This document shows, piece by piece, positions 23,701 through 33,190 of a stretch of 64,000 nucleotides of DNA (the stretch's first letter is position 1; the number at the start of each line of letters is the position of its first letter). The notes beneath the pieces were generated by a model, which was given only the letters and a program-made list of their open reading frames with translations, searched no databases and had not been told where the DNA came from. The translations under genes and the position numbers were made by a program. The stretch covers positions 14,720,085 through 14,784,084 of the forward strand of contig OY727103.1 in the NCBI GenBank assembly GCA_963402885.1. The letters run 5' to 3'. The stretch is from Antedon bifida. Taxonomy: Eukaryota; Echinodermata; Crinoidea; Comatulida; Antedonidae.

Positions 23701-25691
23701 TTCCGCATTTCATTTTTATTGCGATCCATCTATGACTGCCTGCTCCAACAAACCTGTATCTCTATAGTCTGGCGGAAGACCCATGCTGCAAGTTGTGTGG
23801 AGAGACGCGTTCACTTGCGCATATCTTATCAGGATGCAAGTCAACATTAACTCAAGGATGGTACAGGTGGAGACACAATAAAGTACTTCTGGAGGTCGCA
23901 CATATAATTGAGAAAGAACGGGTCAAGGAACAATCATGCAAGTCTAACCAATCATCTTCAATAATATTTATCAAGAAGGGTGAGAAAGCACCAACCACAA
24001 ATGTTACTAAAATAAATCTACTACAATCATGGCAGTTTGAAGCTGACGTTGTTCAAACTACACTGAGACCTGAGTGTTATAGTCAGAGGAATCAAAGAAA
24101 ATGAATAATTGAGTCCCATGGGAGAATTGTGAGATGGCATTTGAAAGAAAGTATTCAAAGTACCAGGACTTACTGAATAGCTGCAAGGAGAAGGGATGGT
24201 AGGCATGGTTGTATCCTATAGAGGTGGGCTGCAGAGAATTCCCAGAACATTCAGTGTGGAAACTATTGACTTCTATAGGACTTACAGGAAGGGAGAGAAA
24301 ATGAGCAGCAGCATCCTGCTGGCTATGGAAAAAAGAGGGGACATAAACTGACCAGGATCCCAGAAGTAGTGTTGGGCCGACACTGCTGAGCCACCAACAA
24401 GGAAGCGTTATGGTTCGGGGTTGAAACGCTGCATGTTTGTTGGACACCGTCTGATGATCTCAATCGTGGAGGATCTCTCCAGTTATAGAAGAGTTTGGAG
24501 TAATAAGATGATGTTGAAGAAATATATGAAGACCATGAAACTCTGATAGCATTGATTTCTACTATTTTTTGCGAAGCTGAGTGATGAGGTGGAATAAAGA
24601 GGAGGAGCCTCAATCTGTTAATTTCATTTTTTGTGCATTTTGATGAATATATTAAATTGGTTAAACAAATATTTATACAATAAACCGTAATAAACCTGTT
24701 TCAGAGGTTACACATGTTAATGGAAAGTTTTTTTTTGATAGATTTTAACAACTTGTGCCTAAAATGTATGCAGCAGCTTCTTAATAATACATTTTAAAAG
24801 CTTTACTGTAAAGTTACTGTTATTTCATTGAAAGTTAACGCAATTAACAGATTGTGTCGGAGGTGATGGAAAAGTTTCTAACATTTAATATTAAAGTTTT
24901 ACAAATTCCTGAATAATCTATAAATCAAGATGACTTTGCCACCAAATCATATTAGTAATTTACTAAAAAAAAATATATGAAATTATATAAAATGTATACG
25001 GTAATATACTGGCTTTTGGGAAAAATTATGTTTTTTGTACAGTACACCAGATGAGTCAAATTTTAGACAAATGACACTGCTATGCTATCCGCAAAATGAA
25101 TCGGTGAAACTTTGTTATGCTACCCAAGGTAGGCCCTACCTGGGATAGGCCTAGTATTATAAAAAAAAATCTAAGAATTCTGTTTCAGAATTACATATCA
25201 AAAAGGGCAAGATTGCCAGTTACAACACTGATAGTGAAAATGACTAAATGCATATTTGGCGCTCCATACACAATTACCTAATTTTACATTCCATAAAAAA
25301 ATACGTCGCAAATAAATACTTAATATAAAATATGATTTGTAGGATACTACTACTACTACTAGCTACTTACTACTATAATAAGCATAGCTAGGCTCATCAT
25401 ATACTATATAGTTGCTAAAAAACCTAGGCTTAGCTAGGCTGAACCTCACCTGCCTGCTGCTGACATTTACAAGCACAGACGTGACCTGATCGAGGCGTAC
25501 TGGAAGTGGTACAACCACCACACATAGGCCTAGCGATCCTGGAATTTAAATTGGTTATATCATTATATAGAATTGTTCACATACCTAAAACAGTTTGCTG
25601 CCGCATCAATTAATGATTTTAATGTTTCATTTTCACTCCCATTTAGCTCAACCCGTTCAATATTTTTCTCAAATCTTAGTTGTAATTTCAT
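8731..25691 (-). CDS. FBXO7: F-box only protein 7 (FBXO7), SCF subunit
   Basis: Substrate receptor of an SCF ubiquitin ligase that also binds the proteasome regulator PI31. Nine coding exons (transcript order): 25585-25691, 19597-20071, 18452-18599, 17990-18067, 17102-17191, 16811-16863, 15068-15223, 14821-14972, 8731-8956. They join in frame into about 494 residues (human about 522). Residues 1-80: ubiquitin-like fold starting [10 protein letters not shown], ending [12 protein letters not shown]. About 85-150: low-complexity Lys/Glu/Ser linker. About 165-310: Fbxo7/PI31 (FP) dimerisation domain, with [19 protein letters not shown] and [20 protein letters not shown]. About 312-357: F-box ([17 protein letters not shown], then WRRLAIKDF). 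C-terminus: Pro/Gly-rich, with PGIRGGDYD and [10 protein letters not shown], like the regulatory tail of FBXO7 and PI31. No frameshifts. Presence of Ubl, FP, F-box and tail together excludes PI31 itself. The large introns have collected transposons. Confidence 0.95.
9745..12560 (+). mobile_element. Decayed Ty3/Gypsy-like LTR retrotransposon relic
   Basis: In the last FBXO7 intron, opposite strand. Fragments appear in the order of a Gypsy gag-pol: gag-like text at 9820-10200 ([12 protein letters not shown], then [19 protein letters not shown]), an aspartic-protease motif [10 protein letters not shown] near 10431-10460, start of reverse transcriptase near 10615-10850 ([35 protein letters not shown]), KYVYWQVPL near 10895, the post-RNase H motif TADAFSRA near 12275 and integrase pieces near 12425-12535 ([27 protein letters not shown]). 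Stops and frameshifts interrupt every segment, and most of reverse transcriptase and RNase H is missing, its place taken by a minisatellite (11302-11957). It cannot be functional. LTR borders were not resolved. Confidence 0.8.
11302..11957 (+). repeat. Higher-order tandem repeat, 136-bp dimer of 68-bp monomers
   Basis: Two related 68-bp monomers alternate. Type A begins GATGAGCAGAGCTGTACACG; type B begins GATGAGCGGAGAAGTACGCT. GAGCAGAGCTG of type A recurs at 11371, 11507, 11643 and 11779, exactly 136 bp apart. About nine and a half monomers are present, the first and last more diverged. Type B contains a perfect short hairpin, AGAAG-TACG-CTTCT. The array interrupts the Gypsy-like relic. No reading frame spans it. 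Confidence 0.9.
12960..14160 (-). mobile_element. CR1/L2-like non-LTR retrotransposon fragment
   Basis: Read on the minus strand it starts in the end of an endonuclease domain ([19 protein letters not shown] near 14105-14150), passes a linker with ITYYIGLY-like and [13 protein letters not shown] text (about 13690-13800), and continues into reverse transcriptase: [20 protein letters not shown] near 13230-13290, [15 protein letters not shown] near 13155-13200 and [12 protein letters not shown] near 13070-13115. It breaks off before the YADD box. At least two in-frame stops and one frameshift show a dead 5'- and 3'-truncated copy. It lies in the last FBXO7 intron, in the same orientation as the gene. 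Confidence 0.85.
14295..14650 (+). mobile_element. Possible solo LTR
   Basis: About 350 bp with GT-rich composition beginning TGTTGGGGTTATTATT and ending with AATAAAGCATGG followed by a T-rich stretch and TATCATTGTCCA. This is the layout of a short LTR (TG...CA ends, late AATAAA). No second copy is seen nearby and no target-site duplication is obvious, so this is only a suggestion. Confidence 0.25.
15224..16810. other. FBXO7 intron with minisatellite
   Basis: Intron between coding exons 16811-16863 and 15068-15223. It contains the TAGTTGTCC minisatellite (16481-16722), a short reverse-oriented piece of the same repeat (about 15450-15505), and an A/T-rich stretch near 16330-16400 with CAATTCAATTAAAACTTTAT, which looks like a retroposon tail. 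No gene is seen. Confidence 0.5.
16481..16722 (+). repeat. GGTAGTTGTCC minisatellite (about 17-22-bp units)
   Basis: About a dozen degenerate copies of a unit such as GGGGGTAGTTGTCCTAG, with variants GGTGGTAGTTGTCCGG and GGGGATAGTTGTCC. The unit length varies between about 15 and 22 bp. The core (T/C)AGTTGTCC is the constant part. The reverse strand gives an open frame of [14 protein letters not shown]-type repeats, which is an artefact of the period. Confidence 0.85.
17419..17907. mobile_element. 489-bp MITE with 50-bp terminal inverted repeats
   Basis: The left arm 17419-17468 (starting AGGGAGGTTTCGCAA) is the reverse complement of 17858-17907 (ending TTGCGAAACCTCCCT) over 50 bp with one mismatch. 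The 390-bp core has no coding frame. The element sits in the FBXO7 intron between exons 17102-17191 and 17990-18067. The flanks allow either a TA duplication (element ends GGGAGG) or AAT (ends AGGGAGG), so the parent superfamily is unsettled; TA would suit Tc1/mariner. The near-identical arms suggest recent insertion. Confidence 0.88.
18228..18254. repeat. (AC)n microsatellite
   Basis: Uninterrupted AC dinucleotide run of about 13 units in the FBXO7 intron. Confidence 0.9.
18690..18968 (+). mobile_element. tRNA-derived SINE
   Basis: The head has an internal pol III promoter: a box A-like TGGCTGAGCGGTTAAGAC, as in Leu/Ser tRNAs, and a box B-like GGGTTTCGAGGCTG about 55 bp further on. The body includes TTTCGAGACGAGTAGGGGGT and GGGCCCTCTGGGAGGTCAGT, and the tail is (ATAAA)/TTCAATTCAATTC. 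A second copy of the body lies at 19285-19420 in reverse orientation, which confirms a repeat family. It is in the FBXO7 intron between exons 18452-18599 and 19597-20071. Confidence 0.8.
19285..19420 (-). mobile_element. SINE 3' half, reverse copy
   Basis: Reverse complement carries TTTCGAGACGACTTGGGGGT, then CACTGGGCCCTCTGGGACGA and a tail CCCAGTATAAAGAATAATTA, matching the 3' body of the SINE at 18690-18968. The tRNA-like head is absent, so the copy is 5'-truncated, as usual for retroposition. It adjoins a (TTAA)n run at about 19263-19285. Confidence 0.7.
20785..21383. repeat. Short duplicated blocks
   Basis: Block A (GTTTTCATGTTTTATAAATA, then ACACAGTAAAACATTTGCGA) occurs at 20790-20848 and again at 20899-20956. 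Block B (TTGAGGCCTAACAGTTTATT, then GGTTATACAATGATACT) follows the first block A at 20860-20897 and recurs at 21344-21381. These are local segmental duplications of unknown origin in an intron. Confidence 0.85.
21845..22085 (+). mobile_element. Penelope-like element C-terminal fragment (tentative)
   Basis: An 80-codon frame reads [20 protein letters not shown] then [10 protein letters not shown], and ends [15 protein letters not shown] at a stop near 22084. The pattern (Arg-rich, N-R-E/D-E-G-x-Y-x-L-S-H-x-(Y/W)-D-x-L-L) is the C-terminal tail I associate with GIY-YIG-containing reverse-transcriptase proteins of marine invertebrates, probably Penelope-like elements. The assignment is from memory and the catalytic parts are not present here. 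Confidence 0.45.
22310..23330 (-). mobile_element. Decayed non-LTR retrotransposon (RT fragment)
   Basis: On the minus strand a YADDLMV box, the reverse-transcriptase catalytic motif with both aspartates, lies at about 22359-22380. Just upstream are NGVRQ-like and GVFFP-like text around 22470-22520, and further upstream [20 protein letters not shown] near 23145-23205. Frameshifts separate the pieces. The clade is uncertain. Confidence 0.65.
23530..24560 (+). mobile_element. Retroelement fragment with zinc-binding RT C-terminus
   Basis: A frame at about 23735-24104 contains CLPAPTNL-like text, then [20 protein letters not shown] and [19 protein letters not shown]. The C-x2-C...H-x4-C spacing and the HILS-C context match the zinc-binding region at the C-terminus of reverse transcriptases (zf-RVT type). 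Downstream, broken frames give [20 protein letters not shown] near 24210-24270, which belongs to the same protein family. Several stops interrupt it, so this is a dead copy. Confidence 0.65.
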
Positions 25692-26245
25692 TACGTTTAT
25701 TGTTTGTTTACGTCGTGTGCACTGTAGTTTTTTTAAAATCAATTATTAACATTAAAAAGCGCCCTCAAACGGTAGATAATGACAATAGCAGCAAGTAACA
25801 TCAACAAAAATATTTTAATGGGCAACCTTGTTTGTTACAATCATGCCTTTCTGTAGTCGAATCTCCTTATGCAACTATTTATTTGTATTATTATATGTAT
25901 TACTGCTTTTTTCTCTTGATATGGATTTGTCCAAAATAAACATTTAATTGAATTGATTGAAAGGAAAGGGTAAGACATTGGAATGAAAATGTAATAAAAA
26001 GGAACATTCTTTTAAAATTAATAATAAGTATTTATTAACATCACCGATATTTTTAAAAGTTACAATATAAATAATACTTTGCATGATAATAACAAAATAA
26101 ACAGTTGTTTATTAAGATTAATCAGAATTATCACAAATTATTTGACAATAGTAAATCTAATATAATTAATTCAAGTGTCATATTTAACACTTTAGTTTAA
26201 ATTTTATAAGCATAACAATCTAATTCATTTTCGAGTTTAGATTAT
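25692..26245. other. Region between homeobox gene and FBXO7
   Basis: 554 bp between the FBXO7 start codon (25691) and the homeobox stop (26246), both on the minus strand. It must contain the FBXO7 5'UTR and promoter and the 3'UTR of the homeobox gene. It is AT-rich, and I see no TATA box or CpG-rich core that I would call. Confidence 0.4.
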
Positions 26246-27720
26246 CTAATTACACCACGGTCTGCAGAATTGTGATTGCTGTATGTCTAAGCTAATGGGT
26301 GGGTCAGCGGTTCTTCGATGATGAGGCTCCAGTGGCCAAGCAGGTAGAGCTGATGGTACGATTGGTAGGTGCACACACTGAGGTAAGCGCCTTCTCTGTA
26401 CACGATAGTACACAGGATAAGTTACAAAAGGTACTGGAACATTAGGATAGATATATGATGGCACTGAAGGGCGTTGCTCGTGAACGGATGACCTCAATTT
26501 TCCGGGTAATTCAGACTTCAAAACCAATGGTGGTGGAATTTGCTTTGAGGGTTTGCATACAGAAGTAGGTAGATAATGAAGGCTTCGTTTGGTTGCTACG
26601 TGTGGTGCCACTGGCGGGAATGGAAAAGCTGTCTTTGGTTCCATTGTTGGTTTCTCAGGAGATGATGACCGTGGTTGTTGAGGAGATGGTTGTTCTTGTT
26701 TTGGTTTCTGAATCTTGGTAGCATCTTCGTTTGAAGTGGGCAAGATTTGACGAACATAGTTTCGAACTTTGGTGCGTTCACGTCTTCGTCGATGTTGGAA
26801 CCACGTCTAAGAAAAAAATAAATGCATAAGTAATTAGTAATTCAATTATTAATAAACTTATGTGAGCGAATAGTCTACAGCTTTTCCAATGTTGTCACTG
26901 ACGCAGGAGAGGACGACATGAACATTATTTCTACACTAGCAGTGTAGTAAAAAGATTGAAAAAGATTTTTAAAACAACAAACATTTTGTCGGCAACAAGC
27001 GGCCAAAACAGTATCTGTAACACAATCGGACCAGTCACTTTATAATGTTATTGCTTTAAATTTAATTTTAAAAAGGATATCATCAAAAGATAATATTCAT
27101 ACCTGTATTCTAGATTCGTTGATTTTAATAACGCCAGAAATGGTTTCTCTGACGGTAATGTCAGGATAACGATTAGTCTTGAAGACACTTTCCAGAAGAC
27201 GCACCTCTTGGTCACTGTACACAGTTCGTTTACGACGAAGTCTTTTAAGTGGTGGGCCATCAAATACTCCTTCAGGAATTACTGAAAATGAAAGAAATAT
27301 ATTTTAGATACAATTATCGCCAATTTGTTTAAAACAATCCGGAACAAAAGGTTGCGCTGCGCAGACATTAACACCCAACTATGATACCCAATTACGCCAC
27401 AAATTGGTGGGGCTAAAATAGTCAGTTTATATAATATAAATCAAAAATGTTCGTTTTTATTGCAAAATGCATCATATAATGTATAGTAGCCCGAAGGCTA
27501 AAACCACAATATTTACATAACTGATGGGGCATTATAAAAATATATCAAACATCAAAATAAGAAACCATATACCATACAATAAAATATTAATATCATACAC
27601 AAACAGACTGCCTGCTGCAACCAACAAAATGGTTATTTAGTTCAAAAACTTACCATATTTTGGTTGAGATTGTAGGCCTACATCAAACGAGATGGCTTCA
27701 AGTTTACTCTGGTTCTCCAT
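26246..27720 (-). CDS. PRD-type homeodomain protein with His at position 51
   Basis: Presumed DNA-binding transcription factor, 268 residues, three coding exons: 27654-27720, 27103-27281, 26246-26806, all in frame. The homeodomain is about residues 37-96: LRRKRTVYSDQEVRLLESVF, YPDITVRE, then RIQTWFQHRRRRER. Core residues Arg5, Leu16, Phe20, Trp48, Phe49, Gln50 and Arg53 are in place, and Tyr25-Pro26-Asp27 is typical of the PRD class. The intron falls between homeodomain codons 46 and 47, the classic PRD-class position. The oddity is His at 51 (residue 87) where nearly all homeodomains have Asn. There is no paired domain. The C-terminal 170 residues are Pro/Ser/Gln-rich with a PSYIYPNVPVPFVTYPVYY stretch and no recognised motif. 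It is transcribed head-to-tail upstream of FBXO7. I cannot assign a named family; a fast-evolving PRD-like gene is the best description. Confidence 0.85.
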
Positions 27721-28934
27721 GGCGTTTAACTTCGGAATGATACGAATAAATTTAGCTCTCTGTTGGTTGTGATGTGCAGGACAAGTTTGATGCAATATGT
27801 AAAAAATGTTGTGATTTATATTCTGTTACTCCCTCAGCCAGATCCTGCTATTGGACAGCAAGTAACAATGATGTTTAGGTGGTCCTGACTGCATGCACTA
27901 CGCCCTGTAAACATCATAAGAAGCGCGGTACCACAATGCTGAACAATAGTTTATGTAGTGGAAGCGTTGCCGACTACATACAAGGCGGTGGGGCGGGATG
28001 ACCAGGATGGCGGGATGTTTGAATTACAACAATAGCACGAGTATTAGGAAACACCCTATACGCTGTTGATTATTAGTAAACTATTGACAAAATGTGCTAA
28101 AAAAAATACATTCGAATCTAAACTTAATCCCTGGCAAGAAATATCTATTTAAATTGCTAATTCAGTTCAACATAAACATTATAATAAAATTGTAATTCAA
28201 ATACTTTTCGTATTTTTATTATTTTGTATCTTGTTTTATTGTATCTTGTTAAATTTGTTTTAATAACAGCACCGTACACAATAATGAATATCATAAAATG
28301 ATTGCGAAATTGGTATATACATTATACATTTCTTTCTTTTATATGGCATAAATCATTTTAAGTTCAACTTTATTCAGAAAAGCACAGATTCTTCCTTTTG
28401 GCTATGCACATACAAAATATAAATAATACACATATTAATATATACAATATTTAACATCTGACAAAATATACAATAAAGGGGAAAGAGGCATACTTATTTT
28501 TAAAATAGAACATATTGAAATATTACGCCTGATGGTAGTATATGACCATTTTCACCGGGCTAAATACCTTTTCATAAAAACTGTATTTTGTACTCATGTT
28601 AGCTGTCTTCTTCATGTTCTTATCTGATCGAATGTTTTAAAAATGAATTCAAATAATAACCATAACGTCCATAATCTTATTTGCACATGTGCAAAGCATT
28701 GTTACATTTTAAGTAAATACATGAAAGTCTAATATTCAATTTGTTGCTAATTTCAAGTGATTTGTATAACGATGAGTTTGTTATCTACGTAATGGGATTA
28801 GATAATACTAGGCCAAAAAATCATTATATAGGCACAGATTGCTGTTGATGCGCTGATTCGCCGTGTAGAGAGGTAGCTAATTCTGTCTACAATGAAGTAC
28901 TCCATATTGTATTTTAAAAGTATAAAGGTGAGGA
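27721..28934. other. Divergent intergenic region, no gene seen
   Basis: 1.2 kb between the start codons of the homeobox gene (minus) and the first PLC-X-like gene (plus), so promoters of both should lie here. The homeobox-proximal part (27840-28020) is less AT-rich than the rest. A T-rich stretch with TTCAACTTTATTCAG near 28360 resembles a retroposon tail. No coding exon is recognised. Confidence 0.45.
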
Positions 28935-31900
28935 ATGAAATATTTATTATTTATTATTGTGGTTTCTGTTACTGTTGTGGTATACTCAATCAGGTTATAT
29001 CTATTTTTTTTTATTTCACCATCAATTTCAACCAGCAGCCAGTATGGGCTGATTTTATGAGGCACTCAAAAAGACGACAATCATGATAAAGAAGTATACA
29101 ATATAAAAATATAAAGAAGATATACAATTAAAACTATAATAGCGATTACAATTTTTTTTAATGTATAGGCCTAAAGGTATAGAGTTTCGATCCATTTCGT
29201 CATGGTGAATAAACCAATAAAGTAAAACGATCTATATTTTCACTCCGAAATTTATGATGATGCCTAATTATTTTCATACTTTTGTTTACAAGTTATGCCT
29301 GCTTTTAGCAACAACAAGGGTATACTCATCCACATCAAGCGTACCGCCTATGGAACCATGCGATCCACTCAGTGCTGCTACTGGGTGTAACCAGGTACCG
29401 TAGTCTTTATTCAAACAATGCTTAGGCCTAGGCCTATTGTTAAAATAATCAGTATCAGTTTACCATTGTTATCTGTTGTGTCGGCAAGATTATGAAGCAA
29501 CAATACACAGTTCTTAAATAATAGCGGTAACTTTCTAAAGCATTCATTTCTAAAATAACAAATATTTTGGGCTGACCCATATACAGTTTCTAGGCAGTTT
29601 TGTTGTAGGCTACTAGAAAATTAAATGTGCAAATATTTTACTCCAATTCCAAGTCCTAACTCATATTTTGATGTTGTAAAATAATATATACAGTGTGTAT
29701 TGTGGACAAATAAAAATATCTTGACAGATGATAGTGTCTTCTGAGTCTGAGTAGGCCTAGCAACATTTCAAAATCTTACTTTCACCACCTTCCTTCAAAT
29801 AACATGTATGTAATAAAAATGTAATTCTAAGTCATTCAATAAATTGTTTTACTATTTTAATGATAGTGTACCGAGCGTGAACCATGTCTACCGGATTCAT
29901 ATCCATTTCAACCTGGCGTTTACAATGGCACTCTTACGTGTACCCGTGGTGGACACTGCGTCAGAGGGTCAGTTCCGATTGACCCCTGGCTTGCATTTGC
30001 CCTGAAGACCCAAAGAGAAGTTCAGGTAGGCAATGTGTTAGTAGAAGGTACATATTCGATTCTCACACTGTATCATAAACAGATTCGGCGATGATTTAAA
30101 TTTTTCGTAAAAGTAGGCCTAATTATTACACTGTATTTTTCCAGATAGATGAACCGTTAACGATGCTACAAATACTTGACGTAAGTTTAAAGTGTTTGTC
30201 CATGGAGCTATAAATATAGCTCCATGGTTTGTCCTTTTTGTTTATGCATGCATGTTAATAAACCAAAAACAGTAATTTATATATTTGAAAAGTTCCTGAA
30301 TAGAAATAAATATTTTATAATTCAAGCTTTCCAAATTGTGTTTGTTTTTTATATTGAAAACATAATTCATTAAATATGACAAATATCTATTATTTTCATT
30401 TTTACATTAGGGACATAATGCATTCAGTACGAGAGCAGATGGATATGGTGGTGAGTATCAAATAATTATGAATAATACAAGAAAAAAAAGTACAGTATTT
30501 ATAAAATGGTCGGTGTATATGGTACCAAAGCTGTTCAGTCTCCAGTGATAAGACCATCACAAAGATCATGGAATATTATCATTCTAGGCCTAACATATTT
30601 ACTTGTTTTTCTTAGACTATGACACATGCGAGTGGCCACCCCCTTACGACCCACTGTGCTTAGGTGTGGCTAACCAGGAATTTACGTTCACGGATATGTT
30701 GAACATGGGCGTGCGTGGATTTGAGATTGATCTTTGGTGGTGCTACGACGAGGTAAGCGGATTGTTTAGAGAGATTTATTTTAATTAGTTCAATTATGCT
30801 CCATACATTTTGGAAGGTAGAAAACTATCTCCATACTTTAACTTAGTTACATACAAAAGAACAATTGATAATGATTCTATACACTTTTTTCTTTGTTAAA
30901 AATACAGTATTTTTTTATAATTTTCTTTCTCATTTGGAGTAGTTGAGGATGGCTCATCTTAATCTTGAAGCTGCTCTGTTATGCCTACCGACAAACCGAC
31001 CATTTCGAGACGGACTACAGGAGATCGAAGATTGGCTCAATATTCCTGGAAACGAACATGAAATTATACGCATAATGATTGATGTTAGTATGAATCATTC
31101 ATGTTTCAATGCATGCGCATAACAATTAAAACAAGTTGAGGTGGATAATATACTTGTACTTTCGACCAATCAGTAGCTAAAAAATGACGTCATCAATAAT
31201 CATCTTTGTGTTTGTTGATAGATATACCTATATAAAAACTCACTTTATTAAAAACATACTTTTCTTTCCAGGAAGATTATATTCAAACGACCGATGCAGT
31301 AGTAAACGAAATAATCCAATCAACTATTGGGGATCGAGTTTTAACACCAGACTATCTGCAAAATGAGTTCAATGGTGAATGGCCTACCATGAGACGCATG
31401 AGAGAGGTAGTAACACATGCCATATAATGCTTCTGCTCTTTAACTTGACATAATTAAATAAATACAAATCTTTTAAATTGACAACAATTTCACAAGTCAA
31501 TATTTTCGAAAACCATTTTTTTTTCCAGACTGGAAAAACAATTGTAATAAATGGAAATGGCGCTTTTTTGCATGGCGAAGTTTACATGCATCCTGCATAT
31601 TGGGACGGTAGAAATATGAAAAGCGTAAGTAAACATAATATGTTTACTAAATTTTTTTATGAATCTAATATTATTAGATTCATAAAAAAATTTGAAATTT
31701 GCTACGAAAATTATAATATATGTTCTGATTTGTTTTTTTTGCAATTCATAGTTTAAAAACTATCCCGACTGTGGTGGACGGTACTACAGAAACACTACTT
31801 TACGTTTCTATGGTGACGCAACTAAATTTGGGTAATATTAATAGTTGCTTTGCTTCATTGTAAAATGTAGTACTAAAACACAACCGCATGATTGTGTTGT

Positions 31901-32784
31901 TGATAACGTTTTACCATTGTATTACAGACCATTCTATTCAGGTCCGCGCTCCACCGGTATCATCACTGATTTCAGCGAGCTTGTGCGTTGCGGCGTTCAA
32001 ATATCGTCGGCAGATATGCTCAACCCGTCACTCATGCGCACTGCCGTTTCCACGTGGGCCGAAAATGAACCAAGTATCAAAATGACGTCACAATCATGTG
32101 TATATATTCGGTAAGGATAGCAACTAATTTAAAATTATGAGCATGACTAGACATTCTTAACTTCATATACAAAGACTTAAATACCAAATTCTTTTTTTTT
32201 CCAATTTATAGCCCCGCTCCAATTAAAATAATTTTTCGGTATAACAAAGTGGATGGTAGATAAAAAAAACTTCACCTAATATAGACCAGTAAAACATCCT
32301 AAAAAGCACATAGTTGTCATTATTTGATATTTTATCCAAATTTTAGACTATCCACCAGACGCTGGCACGCAACAGACGAATGTGAACGAAATTTGACAAG
32401 TGCTTGCCAGAGTAGGACTGACCCAGACGACTGGACACTAAGTGGAGCTTATGACAGTAATGAGTGCCAAGAAGGTTATGAATACAGCATTCCTAAGAAC
32501 GGGTTCCAACAAGAAATGGTAAAGAAAATGAATAAGACATTGCAAAATTAAACGATAGAAATAATTCCTCCGTGATCAAATATTAAAATTCAGATACCTT
32601 CTATTTCTAGATACTAGAAAAGATGGAATCATCTTCATCTGATGAGGTATGGATCAACTATGAACCGTGGCTGTCTAACGATACCGATCCTGGTTCTGGA
32701 GCAACATCACTTACTAAGATTGGGCAAAAACGACTTATACAAGTTACTATTGGCCTAGGAATAGTGTTATTACTATGCTCTTAA
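28935..32784 (+). CDS. Secreted, GPI-anchored PLC-X-like protein (copy A)
   Basis: Probable extracellular phosphodiesterase-like protein of about 495 residues. Exons: 28935-28993, 29319-29394, 29867-30025, 30145-30180, 30411-30450, 30616-30752, 30943-31083, 31272-31406, 31529-31624, 31752-31831, 31928-32110, 32347-32518, 32611-32784. Signal peptide MKYLLFIIVVSVTVVVYS; the join to exon 2 (acceptor after CAACAACAAG at 29318) is the least certain. The PLC-X-like core has GHNAF (His112), then GVRGFEIDLWW (Arg157, Glu160, Asp162) and RMAH (His174), lining up with the two catalytic His and the Ca-binding E-x-D of PLC-X domains, followed by FRDGLQEIEDWL. The remainder is Cys-rich with no named domain. 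A small-residue region and hydrophobic tail (VTIGLGIVLLLCS) at the end suggest a GPI signal. The next gene is a paralogue with the same intron positions. Substrate unknown. Confidence 0.82.
30194..30233. repeat. 26-bp palindrome with 7-bp flanking direct repeats
   Basis: 30201-30226 begins CATGGAGCTATA and ends TATAGCTCCATG, two perfect 12-bp arms around AA. It is flanked by GTTTGTC on both sides (30194-30200 and 30227-30233). It lies in an intron of PLC-X-like gene A. Similar structures are at 52551-52597 and 53671-53708. Confidence 0.85.
31649..31693. repeat. Perfect 45-bp palindrome
   Basis: Arms of 22 bp (31649-31670, starting AAATTTTTTTATGAATC, and 31672-31693) are exact reverse complements around a single T. 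It lies just inside the intron after exon 31529-31624 of PLC-X-like gene A. No flanking direct repeat is seen. It generates matching spurious open frames on both strands. Confidence 0.95.
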
Positions 32785-33190
32785 ACTTCAAGATACCTTA
32801 TATCTATTTACCGTTACTGCTATACTTCATATCATGAGAAATAAAATTGCAAGCCTATGTATTGCTATACAACTATAAGCTTAGACTTAAGTTTGTTTAA
32901 CAACAGAAAAGAAAAACAATAGTATTATTAAAGATCTACCCAAGATAATTATAATAAATTGATTAACTTTCTAAGTTATTCAAAAACGAAATTCATAAAT
33001 AAAGTAGTTCACTGTTACGTTGTTGCTTTATTTATTGTTAAACTTGACACTTTTAGTTAATCATTGAAAGACTGATTTTGAACTTTGATTACTAATGTAT
33101 TTATTTAGAGCTTCTGTCCAATGTATATACATTTATATTAATTGTTTTCAAATTGAAATGAACATCATGTGATAGAGTTACGTTACCACC

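Larger units (their letters stand above)
20072..25584. other. First FBXO7 intron, transposon-rich
   Basis: 5.5-kb intron between the first and second FBXO7 coding exons. It contains local duplications (20785-21383) and three retroelement fragments (21845-22085, 22310-23330, 23530-24560), listed separately. The remaining stretches, including 24600-25580, are AT-rich and show no gene. Confidence 0.55.

Noticed and set aside
31478-31756. Overlapping open frames on both strands with the same FYESN-x-IRFIKKF peptide
   Set aside because: Produced by the 45-bp perfect palindrome; the plus-strand exon ends at 31624 and the rest is intron.
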